This document shows positions 1 to 7,612 of a stretch of 47,754 bases of DNA, in pieces. Source of the DNA: Thermodesulfobacteriota bacterium (GTDB taxonomy: Bacteria > Desulfobacterota > Desulfomonilia > UBA1062). Each line of letters opens with the position of its first letter. Position 1 is the first letter of the stretch. The DNA lies in NCBI GenBank assembly GCA_025454155.1, contig JALOOZ010000002.1, forward strand, positions 1 to 47,754, read 5' to 3'. The translations under genes were made by a program, and so were the position numbers. A model generated the notes under the pieces. That model did not search any database, was not told the DNA's origin, and was given only the letters and a program-made list of their open reading frames with translations.

Positions 1-33
1 CCGGGAAAAGTTCTTGAAGCTCTTGCTGCCCAT
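1..33 (-). CDS. 5' end of an unidentified gene leaving the window
   Basis: An ATG at 33-31 on the minus strand opens a frame of 11 codons (MGSKSFKNFSR) that runs off the left edge. It is preceded by a strong ribosome binding site, AGGAGG followed by TAGGT and then the ATG. The start lies 42 nt downstream of the acyl-CoA synthetase stop codon on the same strand, so it is probably the third gene of that operon. Eleven residues are too few to assign a family. The call rests only on the ribosome binding site, the spacing and the strand. Confidence 0.6.
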   Translation of the reverse strand, partial: MGSKSFKNFSR

Positions 34-75
34 ACCTACCTCCTCGTCATGATGGAAACAAGAACAGAAGGGCGT

Positions 76-1839
76 CTATTCCTGCACAACGCCATAGAGA
101 TCTTTCACCTGTTTCCTCAGGACCTTGCCCACCGGGCTCAGGGGCAGGGTCTCTGCGAACACCACCTGCTTGGGCCGCTTGAACCCTGTCATCTTGTCCC
201 TGCACCAGGAGATGATCTCCTCCTCTGTTCCTGATGCTCCCTGCTTGAGCACCACCACGGCCCTGACGGCATTACCCCAGGTCTTGTCCGGTACGCCGAT
301 GACGCACACCGAGTCTATCTTTTCATGGCCGGAGAGGATCTCCTCCACCTCGTGGGGGAAGACCTTCTCGGCGCCGGTGGAGATGCACTCGTTCTTGCGG
401 TCCACCACGATGATCTCGCCGTCGTCGTCGATGTACCCCAGGTCGCCCGAGTGGAACCACCCGTCCCTGATCACCTCGGAGGTCTTTCCCTCTTCCCCGT
501 AGTATCCCTTCATGATGGTTCGGCTCCGGTAGAGGATCTCTCCCACCTGCCCCGGAGGCAGATCGTGGCCCTTCTCGTCCACTATGCGCATCTCGATGCC
601 GGAAAGGGGCCTGCCCACGGACTTGTTCTTGACCGTCTCGGGTACCGCGTCGATGCGGAGTGCCGTGTCAGGGGTCATCTCGGTCTGGCCGAACACGTCG
701 ACGACAATGGAGTTGGGGAACCTCTCGAGTATCTGCCTCTTACGGTGAGCCGGGTTCACGCCTGCACCTGTCATGGCCACCAACACGGATCTGCGGTCGT
801 AGTTCTCCAGGTCAGGACAATCGAGCACCATGTTCCACTGGGTGGGAACGAGCAGCACTCCCATGGGCCTTTCCCGTTCGATCGTTTCAAGGACCTCCTT
901 GGGGTCGAAATGGATTCCTTCCCTGAGGATGAACCGGATGAGACCCGACATGGGGCCGATGATGAGGAGCTGATAGTTGGCCATGTGGAACAGGGGCATG
1001 TTCATGAACATGGAGATGCCGCCTGTTATCCTGCCCAGGACAGGACCCAGGGCGGTGCCGGTGGTATCCGAGATGAGATTCGGGAGTGCCCCTGAGATGA
1101 ACGACCGGATCCTGGCACGACCCATGAGCTTGTTCAGCACATACTCAAGGCCGGGCACGGGCATGAGACGGGAGATGATCCGGCCGAAGTTCACCTTCTC
1201 ATCGGAGGCAAGTCTGCCCATCAGATCTCCGAAGAGGGAGCGGGCCAGGCTCCAGAAGTTGCCATAGGTGAGGACCACCCCTTTGGGAAGGCCCGTGGTA
1301 CCGCCGGTGTAGCAGATGGTGCATACGTCGTCATCCGTGGTGCAGGCCGGCGGCTCGGTGGTCTCCCCTGTGCGGATCAGTGCAAGGAAATCTGCCATGC
1401 CTGCGGGTACGGTACGCCCCCCCCGGGCCAGGCACACCTTCAGGCTGATCCCCGGTGCGTCCTGGATAGCCTTGCTCACTTCCGCAAGATAAAGGTCATC
1501 GAAGATGAGGATGCTCGAGTTGGAGTGGTTGAACTGGTAGGCGATCTCGCGGGCGACAAAGCGGAAGTTCACGGGTATGGGGATCGCCCCGAGCTTCTGC
1601 AGGGCATAGTTGGCCACGAGAAACTCCGGGCAGTCATGGAAAAGTATGGAGGCATGGTCACCCTTCTTCACCCCCAGGCGCGCCAGGGAGTTTGCCAGTC
1701 TGTTTACACGCCCGTTCAGGTCCTGCCAGGTCAAGTTCGTCTGCCCGTAGGTGACTGCAACGCCCCTCGGATTGAAGCGGGCGGTCATTGCAAGCACCTC
1801 GCCGAAGCTCTTGAGGGGTGAAGTTCCTTTTCTCGTCAT
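76..1839 (-). CDS. AMP-forming acyl-CoA synthetase (ANL superfamily)
   Basis: Activates a carboxylic acid to its acyl-CoA through an acyl-adenylate, using ATP and CoA; presumably cytoplasmic or membrane-peripheral. The 587-aa protein has the family's core motifs in order: the P-loop YTGGTTGLPKG (177-187), FGQTE, GWFHSGDLGYIDDDG, the hinge VDRKNE, and a C-terminal PVGKVLRK whose Lys572 is the expected adenylation lysine. About 96 residues separate the P-loop lysine from PLFH (282-285), roughly 50 more than I expect for the family. The gene starts 20 nt after the upstream acyl-CoA dehydrogenase stop, with AAGGAG 12 nt before the ATG, so the two are co-transcribed. This pairing points to fatty or other organic acid degradation; substrate chain length cannot be read from sequence. 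Confidence 0.9.
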   Translation of the reverse strand: MTRKGTSPLKSFGEVLAMTARFNPRGVAVTYGQTNLTWQDLNGRVNRLANSLARLGVKKGDHASILFHDCPEFLVANYALQKLGAIPIPVNFRFVAREIAYQFNHSNSSILIFDDLYLAEVSKAIQDAPGISLKVCLARGGRTVPAGMADFLALIRTGETTEPPACTTDDDVCTICYTGGTTGLPKGVVLTYGNFWSLARSLFGDLMGRLASDEKVNFGRIISRLMPVPGLEYVLNKLMGRARIRSFISGALPNLISDTTGTALGPVLGRITGGISMFMNMPLFHMANYQLLIIGPMSGLIRFILREGIHFDPKEVLETIERERPMGVLLVPTQWNMVLDCPDLENYDRRSVLVAMTGAGVNPAHRKRQILERFPNSIVVDVFGQTEMTPDTALRIDAVPETVKNKSVGRPLSGIEMRIVDEKGHDLPPGQVGEILYRSRTIMKGYYGEEGKTSEVIRDGWFHSGDLGYIDDDGEIIVVDRKNECISTGAEKVFPHEVEEILSGHEKIDSVCVIGVPDKTWGNAVRAVVVLKQGASGTEEEIISWCRDKMTGFKRPKQVVFAETLPLSPVGKVLRKQVKDLYGVVQE

Positions 1840-1859
1840 TCCTGTAGCCGCTCCTTAGG

Positions 1860-3011
1860 CTAGAGATCCAGACTCCGGGAGATGATCAGCAGCATGATCT
1901 CGGAGGTTCCGGCATAGATGGTCTGAACGCGGGCGTCACGGAACATGCGGGCGATGGGATATTCCTCCATGTACCCGTACCCGCCGTGGAACTGCACGCA
2001 CTGCGGTACGACACGGTTGAGCATCTCCGCAATCCAGTACTTTGCCATGGATGCCTTCTTCACGATCTTGGCCCCTGCCATGTGGTCTATGAGGAGGCTT
2101 TCCAGGAAGGCGCGGCCGACCTCCACCTCGGTGGCCATCTTGGCGAGTTCGAATGATATGTACTGGAAACGGCTGATGGGCCTGCCGAAGGCCTCGCGGG
2201 TCTTGGTGTAGTCGATGGTGAGGCGCAGCGCCTCTTCCGCCGCTGCCTGGCAGATGATGGCGCACACGATGCGCTCCTGCTGGAGCTCGTCCATGAGGTA
2301 GAAGAAGCCGCTTCCCTCCTTGCCGATGAGGTTACCGGCAGGCACGCGGCAGTCCACGAAGGCCATCTCCGAGGTGTCCTGTGACTTGAGGCCTATCTTG
2401 TCGAGCTTCCTGCCCTTCTCGAAGCCCGGTGTGCCGTCCTCCACCGCGATGAGCGAGATGCCGGTGTACGGCGGATCGGCCTTCTGGTCGGTCCTGGCTG
2501 CCACGAGCACGAGGTCGCAGAGCAGGCCGTTCGATATGAAGGTCTTCTGGCCGTTGATGACATAGGAGTCGCCTTCCTTCACGGCGGTGGTGCGGATGGA
2601 CGCCAGGTCCGATCCGGCGCCGGGCTCGGTCATGGCGATGGCCGTGACGATGTCGCCGCTGGCGCAACCCGGAAGCCACCGTCGTTTCTGATCCTCGCTC
2701 GCGAAGTTGTAGATATAGGGGGCGATGATGTCCGAGTGGAGCGGGAAGGCGAACCCGCTGCAGTGTGTCCGTGAGGCCTCCTCGATGGCGATGAGCGTGT
2801 AGAGGAAGTCCGCGCCGGTGCCGCCGTACTCCTCGGGCAGCCACGGGCAGAGGAAGCCCTGGGCTCCGAACCGGCTCCAGATATCCCTGGGCACAATGCC
2901 GGTTCTTTCCCACTCGTCGACAAAGGGCGTGACTTCCCTGGCGAAGAATCTCCTGATGGATTCCCGGAACAGCGAATGCTCCTCAGTGTAGTAGCGATCC
3001 AGCAGCGACAT
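1860..3011 (-). CDS. Acyl-CoA dehydrogenase with LCAD/IVD-type catalytic base
   Basis: FAD-dependent alpha,beta-oxidation of an acyl-CoA, passing electrons to an electron-transfer flavoprotein. The 383-aa length is normal for the family. TEPGAGSD (129-135) and FHGGYGYMEEYP are family signatures. The C-terminal motif reads YAGTSEI (366-372), so the glutamate of the medium/short-chain YEGT motif is alanine. An alternative base, Glu246 in QQERIV, sits where long-chain and isovaleryl-CoA dehydrogenases place theirs. I chose the ATG at 3011: GGGAGG lies 9 nt upstream on the minus strand, whereas the in-frame ATG at 3020 directly abuts that site and further upstream codons do not resemble the family. 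It is the first gene of the operon with the acyl-CoA synthetase. Confidence 0.92.
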   Translation of the reverse strand: MSLLDRYYTEEHSLFRESIRRFFAREVTPFVDEWERTGIVPRDIWSRFGAQGFLCPWLPEEYGGTGADFLYTLIAIEEASRTHCSGFAFPLHSDIIAPYIYNFASEDQKRRWLPGCASGDIVTAIAMTEPGAGSDLASIRTTAVKEGDSYVINGQKTFISNGLLCDLVLVAARTDQKADPPYTGISLIAVEDGTPGFEKGRKLDKIGLKSQDTSEMAFVDCRVPAGNLIGKEGSGFFYLMDELQQERIVCAIICQAAAEEALRLTIDYTKTREAFGRPISRFQYISFELAKMATEVEVGRAFLESLLIDHMAGAKIVKKASMAKYWIAEMLNRVVPQCVQFHGGYGYMEEYPIARMFRDARVQTIYAGTSEIMLLIISRSLDL

Positions 3012-3069
3012 GCTATACATCCTCCCATACAGAATGCAACGGTGATGATACCCGTAATATAGTTTTATC

Positions 3070-3098
3070 ATATTACAATAAGAATTCATTGAATTCAA
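3070..3098 (-). promoter_or_regulatory. Candidate promoter of the acyl-CoA dehydrogenase operon
   Basis: On the minus strand TTGAAT (3098-3093) and TAATAT (3075-3070) are separated by 17 nt, giving a sigma-70-like promoter with four or more matches in each box. Transcription would start near 3063, leaving a leader of about 50 nt before the ATG at 3011. The stretch is strikingly AT-rich in a GC-rich neighbourhood. Read by eye only. Confidence 0.5.
3082..3096. promoter_or_regulatory. 15-bp palindrome, candidate repressor operator
   Basis: GAATTCA-T-TGAATTC is a perfect inverted repeat with a single central base. It overlaps the candidate -35 box and spacer of the acyl-CoA dehydrogenase promoter. 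That is where a dimeric repressor would block RNA polymerase, and beta-oxidation operons are often controlled by TetR- or GntR-type acyl-CoA-responsive repressors. No regulator gene is in the window, so the identity of the binder is unknown. Confidence 0.4.
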
Positions 3099-3123
3099 TC
3101 GGGGATGTCAGTTTGGCGCATCT

Positions 3124-3150
3124 AAAAAAAGCGGGCCCTTTCGGGCCCGC
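3124..3150 (-). terminator. Intrinsic terminator downstream of hisF
   Basis: On the minus strand an 8-bp GC stem (plus-strand arms 3131-3138 and 3143-3150, loop 3139-3142) is followed by seven T residues (plus-strand A tract 3124-3130). This is a textbook intrinsic terminator about 84 nt past the hisF stop codon. It separates hisF from the acyl-CoA dehydrogenase promoter. Confidence 0.9.
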
Positions 3151-3233
3151 CCCATACACACCGGAGGTCTGTGATGTATGGATGGCGGGTGGAGAGAATA
3201 GGAGGCCGTTCTGTTTCCGGATGATAACCGGGA

Positions 3234-4013
3234 TCAGGCTCTCTCCCGCACCGGGATGCCGCTTTCCTTCAGGAATTGCTTGATCCCTGCAACGGTGTAT
3301 TCCTTGTAGTGTACCATAGAGGCGATGAGCGCGGCGTCGGCATCCGCCTCGAGGAACACGTCACGGATATGCTCCGGCCGGCCTGCCCCGCCGGAGGCGA
3401 TGACCGGGATGGTGACGTTCCGGGAGATGAGGGAGGTGATGGTGAGTTCGTAGCCTTCGGTGGTGCCGTCGGCGTCGATGGAGTTCAGGCAGATCTCCCC
3501 CGCACCGAGGCCTTCGGCCCTCTTCGCCCACGCCAGGGCATCCATTCCCATGGGGGTTCTGCCGCCGTTGATCACCACCTCGTAGCCGCACGGTATCTTC
3601 TTGTCCGGGGTGACCTTCCTGGCGTCCATGCCGAGCACGATGCACTGGTTGCCGAAGTGTCTGGCTCCCTCCGAGAGGATGAGGGGATCGAGCACCGCAG
3701 CACTGTTGAGGCTGATCTTCTCGGCTCCTGCATCCAGGACCCTGTACATGTCGTCCAGCGACCTGATGCCGCCGCCCACGGAGAAGGGGATGAATATGTT
3801 CTCGGCAACGCCGCGCACCACGTCGATCATGATGTCTCTCTTCTCCGAAGATGCGGTGATGTCGTAGAACACCAGCTCGTCCACGCCCTGCTCGTAGTAC
3901 TCCCGTGCCATCTGCACCGGGTCGCCGATGTCGATGTTGTCGAGGAACCTGATCCCCTTGGTGGTCCTGCCGTCCTTCACGTCGAGGCAGACGATGATGC
4001 GCTTGCTGAGCAT
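3234..4013 (-). CDS. hisF: Imidazole glycerol phosphate synthase cyclase subunit HisF
   Basis: With the HisH glutaminase this (beta/alpha)8-barrel subunit converts PRFAR and ammonia to imidazole glycerol phosphate and AICAR in histidine synthesis. At 259 aa the length is canonical. Both catalytic aspartates are present: Asp11 in CLDVKDGR and Asp130 in [21 protein letters not shown] and VIASGGAG are typical phosphate-binding and barrel motifs. The usual TSMDRDGT segment reads NSIDADGT, a tolerated variant. A GAGG lies 7 nt before the ATG. No other his gene is nearby and the gene has its own terminator, so it is a detached single-gene unit. A HisF-like paralogue such as WbuZ is less likely because the N-terminal and catalytic motifs are canonical. 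Confidence 0.9.
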   Translation of the reverse strand: MLSKRIIVCLDVKDGRTTKGIRFLDNIDIGDPVQMAREYYEQGVDELVFYDITASSEKRDIMIDVVRGVAENIFIPFSVGGGIRSLDDMYRVLDAGAEKISLNSAAVLDPLILSEGARHFGNQCIVLGMDARKVTPDKKIPCGYEVVINGGRTPMGMDALAWAKRAEGLGAGEICLNSIDADGTTEGYELTITSLISRNVTIPVIASGGAGRPEHIRDVFLEADADAALIASMVHYKEYTVAGIKQFLKESGIPVRERA

Positions 4014-4108
4014 GATAGGTCCTCATAGGACAAAAAGGGTGAGAATTCCAGAGGAATGTGGCGGGGAAAGGTGGAGTGCGGCCTTGTGGGAGAAGGAGCA
4101 ATAGCGAT

Positions 4109-4143
4109 GCGGCCGGGGGGAAGAGAGAGCGCCCCCCGGCCGC
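4109..4143. terminator. Perfect 12-bp GC hairpin between acyl-CoA dehydrogenase and hisF
   Basis: Arms 4109-4120 and 4132-4143 (GCGGCCGGGGGG and its complement) flank an 11-nt purine-rich loop. It lies 29 nt beyond the stop codon of the dehydrogenase at 4173 and about 96 nt before hisF. Neither strand has a T tract after the stem, so it is not a classical intrinsic terminator. It may instead be a transcript 3' end stabiliser or a partial terminator that isolates hisF. Confidence 0.45.
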
Positions 4144-4172
4144 ACCCGGGCATGGGTTCTACGGTCTAGAGC

Positions 4173-6032
4173 CTAGAAGCCCTCGTCTGTGATCTCCATC
4201 ATGGAGAGGTCTTCGCTCTTGATGGCCTTCACCACGGCATCCACCTCGGGCAGCACGTTCTTGATGAAATACTTGGCGGACTTCACCTTGCCGTCATAGA
4301 AGGCGGCCTCCTTGTTCTCCTTCAGGAAGGGTGCCAGGGCCAAGGGATCGGTTGAGCTGACGCCCTTTGCCGCGCACAGGGATCCGAACTTTGCGTGGGC
4401 GATGCCCGCCTGCCACAGCAGGAGCCATGCACAGACGACTTTGCCCATCATCATGAGGAACGGGTAGGCATTGCCGACAGGCACGAGGAATTTGCCCTGC
4501 TTGCCGCAGGAGGCGAAGAACATACCAATGTCGGCGAGGGCGTTCACGCCTCCCTGGACATCGTCCGCAATGCCCTTCAGGGCGTCGATGTCGCGGTACT
4601 TGGCCACGGTGGCCCCCATCTCTCCGAGCAGGGTCATGAAGTAGGCGCCCTTCTTCATGCCCAACTTCCTGCCCACCAGGTCCAGTGCCTGGATGCCGTT
4701 GGTTCCTTCATAGATGGACGCGATCTTCTCGTCACGCAGGAACTGCTCGACAGGGTACTCGCTGCAGTAGCCATAACCGCCGTAACACTGCATGGCCGTC
4801 TCGGTGATGCGGAACCCGATGTCCGTGCAGTAGGCCTTCACGATGGGGGTGAGCACCTCCACGATGCCCAGCCACTTCTCCGCTTCCACCGGGTCCTTGA
4901 TGCTGGCGGCCTTGTCGCCGCAGATCGTGGCATAGTACATGAGGGCGCGCATGCCCTCGACGTTTGACTTCATCCACAACAGCATGCGCCTGACATCAGG
5001 ATGCTGGATGATGGGCACGCGGGGGGCGTCTGGATTCTTGAATTCGAGGAGTGACGAGCCCTGGAGCCGGTCCTTGGTGTACTGCAGGGCATGGAGATAA
5101 GCTATGCTTGCGCTGCCCAGACCCTGGAGGCCGGTGGCGATCCTGGCCTCGTTCATCATCTGGAACATGACCTTCATGCCCTCGCGTTCGCCCCCGAGCA
5201 ACTCTGCATAGCAGTCGTTGTTGTCGCCGAAATTGATGAGGCAGGTGGCGCTGCCGTGGATGCCCATCTTCTCCTCGATCTTGGCGATCTCGAAGTCGTT
5301 TCGCCTGCCCAGCGACCCGTCTTCGTTCACCAGGTACTTGGGAACGATGAAGATGGAGATGCCCTTGGTGCCGGCAGGATCCCCCTCGATGCGTGCGAGC
5401 ACCGGGTGGATGATGTTCTCGGTGAGGTCCTGGTCTCCGCCCGTGATGAAGATCTTGGTGCCCTGGAGCTTGAATGTGCCGTCGGGCTGGCGAACCGCCT
5501 TGGAGCTGAGGTTGCCGACATCGCTCCCGGCCCCCGGCTCGGTGAGGCACATGCTGCCTCCCCACTGGCCCGTGACCATCTTGGGTAGGTACTTTTTCTT
5601 CTGCGTCTCGGATCCGTACACCTCGACGAGGTGACCTGCGCCCTCGGCAAGCCCCGGGTACGAGACAAAGGCGAAGTTATGGATGAACCATTCGTGGGCC
5701 GCGATCCTCATGATGAAGGGGAGCCCCTGCCCGCCGGCGTGCTGGGGGAAGGACATGCAGTTCCATCCGGCCTCGCAGAAGAGCTTGAACGGCTTCTGGA
5801 AGCATTGCGGCACATGCACCTGCCCGTTTTCGAGCCTGCACCCTTCCTTGTCCGATTCAGCCAGGGTGGGGAAGATCGCCTCGGTGGCGAACTTCTGGGC
5901 CTCGCTCAGGATCATGTCGAACATATCCGGGGAAAAGTCCGCGTATCGCTCCAATCCGCAGAGCTTCTCAAGTTCGAGCATCTCGTACAGTGTGAACCGC
6001 TGGTCACGGTCATCCAAAATCAGGTTTGCCAT
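4173..6032 (-). CDS. Large acyl-CoA dehydrogenase of the DmdC type with C-terminal extension
   Basis: FAD-dependent acyl-CoA dehydrogenase of 619 aa, about 230 residues longer than ordinary family members. It matches the class that includes 3-methylmercaptopropionyl-CoA dehydrogenase DmdC and many deltaproteobacterial homologues. Visible motifs are LTEPGAGSD (163-171), CYGGYGYCSEYP (417-427) and IYEGTNGIQAL (440-450); Glu442 in the last is the expected catalytic base. Residues after about 460 form the helical C-terminal domain of this class. The start has an excellent site, AAGGAGG six nt before the ATG. The gene stands alone, with no electron-transfer partner alongside. Substrate is unknown: short or branched acyl-CoAs are as likely as DMSP catabolites, and no dmd genes are near. 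Confidence 0.9.
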   Translation of the reverse strand: MANLILDDRDQRFTLYEMLELEKLCGLERYADFSPDMFDMILSEAQKFATEAIFPTLAESDKEGCRLENGQVHVPQCFQKPFKLFCEAGWNCMSFPQHAGGQGLPFIMRIAAHEWFIHNFAFVSYPGLAEGAGHLVEVYGSETQKKKYLPKMVTGQWGGSMCLTEPGAGSDVGNLSSKAVRQPDGTFKLQGTKIFITGGDQDLTENIIHPVLARIEGDPAGTKGISIFIVPKYLVNEDGSLGRRNDFEIAKIEEKMGIHGSATCLINFGDNNDCYAELLGGEREGMKVMFQMMNEARIATGLQGLGSASIAYLHALQYTKDRLQGSSLLEFKNPDAPRVPIIQHPDVRRMLLWMKSNVEGMRALMYYATICGDKAASIKDPVEAEKWLGIVEVLTPIVKAYCTDIGFRITETAMQCYGGYGYCSEYPVEQFLRDEKIASIYEGTNGIQALDLVGRKLGMKKGAYFMTLLGEMGATVAKYRDIDALKGIADDVQGGVNALADIGMFFASCGKQGKFLVPVGNAYPFLMMMGKVVCAWLLLWQAGIAHAKFGSLCAAKGVSSTDPLALAPFLKENKEAAFYDGKVKSAKYFIKNVLPEVDAVVKAIKSEDLSMMEITDEGF

Positions 6033-6255
6033 GGAATCCTCCTTATATGAGAGTTCATTTTTTCTCTTGCATCATGGAGGCCCTGAAGTTCTGATCGTGA
6101 AGGGATGCGCTTTCGTAACTAGGGCCCCGGAAACCGAACGTATTACAGTATGAATCACTGACAAAGAAAGATAGAATCATGTTCGGGGATTCTTGTCAAG
6201 ACGGCATCGTTCCTGACAGCTCGAGGGTGGGCCTGACGACTTCAGAAGGGGTGTG

Positions 6256-7293
6256 TCAATCGCCTGTGCCGGGGTTGGCGGCGTCCATCTTCCCCCGTCC
6301 GGGGAGCGCAAGGCGCTTGAGATGGGCCAGGGCCTTGCGGTTGAGGAGGACCTCCTTGCGCAGGAAGTGGATCTGCGTGGCAAGGAAGCCGAAGGCCAGT
6401 ATCTGGATACCGCCGAGAATGAAGAGGATCATGAGGGTGAGGAGCGGCCGGTTCGGGTTGAGGACTTCAGCGTAGTACAGATAAAGGATATATCCGCCCA
6501 GCCCCATGCCGATGAAGACTGCCAGGGCCCCCAGGAAACCGAAGAGCAGGGTAGGACGCTCGAAGATGGTGAAGAGGAGATGGGAGACCGCAGTGGACTT
6601 GAAGGCGAACTTCGAGGCCCCCTTTTTCCGGGAGGTGAGCACGGCGGGTATTTCCTTTACATGGAACCCCATGGCGAGCACCTTGGAGAGGATTTCAAGA
6701 TGGATCTCCTTGCCGTCGGACTCCAGGTCGAGGCTGCTGATGACCTCGTTCCGATAGCACCGCACGATGCAGGTCAGGGTGTGGATCTTCTCGGGCATGG
6801 CCAGCTGCAGCACCTTGTTGCCCATCCATGAGACGAGAAGCCTTTTCCTCGGCACCCCTTCGGTCCTGCCGCCCTCCATGTAGGGGCTCACGAGCACCAC
6901 GTCGATGTCGCTCTCCTCATCAAGTACGTGCGTCATCTGGATGATGTATTCCGGGTCATAGGAGAGGTCGGCGTCGATGGTGGCTATGTATCTGCCCCGT
7001 GCCGCCTTGAACCCATACCTGATGGCCTTGCCCCTGCCGCCGTTCTTCCAGTATGATACGACGTGCACCGTGGGGTTGCGTGATGCGATCTCATCGAGGA
7101 TTTCAAGGGTGCCGTCCGTGCTCCCGTCGTTGACCGGTATGATCTCATAGGACTGGCCGGTTCCCTGCAGCAGTCTCTCGACCCGGGCTATGGTATCCGG
7201 GGCGTTTTCCTCTTCGTTGTACATGGGGATGATGACGCTGACCTTGACCGGGTAATCCTCCGACACTGTTTCGGTATGGACAGGCTTGAGCAT
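6256..7293 (-). CDS. Family 2 glycosyltransferase with two C-terminal membrane helices (polyprenyl-phosphate type)
   Basis: Resembles dolichol-phosphate mannosyltransferase/GtrB-like enzymes, which load a sugar from a nucleotide donor onto a polyprenyl phosphate at the inner membrane. The GT-A domain begins VSVIIPMYNEEEN, has the loop NDGSTDGT, and the metal-binding DAD in IDADLSYDP. Two hydrophobic segments near the C-terminus (starting LLFGFLGALAVF and PLLTLMILFILGG) are the usual membrane hairpin. I chose the ATG at 7293 (345 aa), just before the domain. No strong ribosome binding site precedes it. A GTG at 7335 with AGGG close upstream is an alternative, and the longer open frame to 7500 looks non-coding. 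Sugar and acceptor cannot be told. A basic, cytoplasmic tail follows the second helix. Confidence 0.85.
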   Translation of the reverse strand: MLKPVHTETVSEDYPVKVSVIIPMYNEEENAPDTIARVERLLQGTGQSYEIIPVNDGSTDGTLEILDEIASRNPTVHVVSYWKNGGRGKAIRYGFKAARGRYIATIDADLSYDPEYIIQMTHVLDEESDIDVVLVSPYMEGGRTEGVPRKRLLVSWMGNKVLQLAMPEKIHTLTCIVRCYRNEVISSLDLESDGKEIHLEILSKVLAMGFHVKEIPAVLTSRKKGASKFAFKSTAVSHLLFTIFERPTLLFGFLGALAVFIGMGLGGYILYLYYAEVLNPNRPLLTLMILFILGGIQILAFGFLATQIHFLRKEVLLNRKALAHLKRLALPGRGKMDAANPGTGD

Positions 7294-7612
7294 GGATTGA
7301 TCATAACCAAGAAACGGGAGGTTGTATAGATCCACTTTTCCCTGCCCTGGCAGGGATGGCTGCATCCAGGTTCGGTCTCTATGGAAACACAGGGATCTCC
7401 CCCGATGGGAAATCCCTGGAAGATGAGAGGAGGAATGAGGCCGGGTATAGCTTGCATGCCCTGTCGGGCCGCATGAAACAGTAAGCAATGGGGATGCCAA
7501 AGCATATCATTTTGTAACGCAATGAAATAATTATATTAATAAGAATGACCATCAGGGCAGAGTAGCATTGAGGGAAAAAAATTGCCTTTTTCAGGCAATG
7601 CTTTTTCAGTTC
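7294..7612. other. Intergenic region between cysteine synthase and glycosyltransferase
   Basis: About 320 nt with no convincing gene. It contains the terminator of the cysteine synthase gene near 7580. An AT-rich block (7500-7560) carries a perfect minus-strand TATAAT at 7535-7530, though without a good -35 box. An 18-nt palindrome, TCCCTGCC-CT-GGCAGGGA, lies at 7339-7356. If TATAAT is the promoter, the glycosyltransferase mRNA has a leader of about 230 nt that includes this hairpin, some 46-63 nt before the chosen start. Open frames here have atypical composition and no family resemblance. Confidence 0.45.
7574..7600 (-). terminator. Intrinsic terminator of the cysteine synthase gene
   Basis: On the minus strand a stem built from AGGCAAT and its complement (plus arms 7581-7587 and 7593-7599, loop 7588-7592) is followed by seven T residues (plus-strand A tract from 7574). 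It lies 13 nt after the cysteine synthase stop codon. Confidence 0.88.

Noticed and set aside
3234-4013. The HisF gene read as a WbuZ-type surface-sugar amidation protein
   Set aside because: Both catalytic aspartates and the canonical CLDVKDGR start are present, and no surface-polysaccharide genes or WbuX/HisH-like partner are adjacent.
7365-7500. Extended N-terminus of the GT2 glycosyltransferase up to 7500
   Set aside because: The extra residues are Ser/His/Arg/Pro-rich with no resemblance to the family and no ribosome binding site, so the start was placed next to the GT-A domain.
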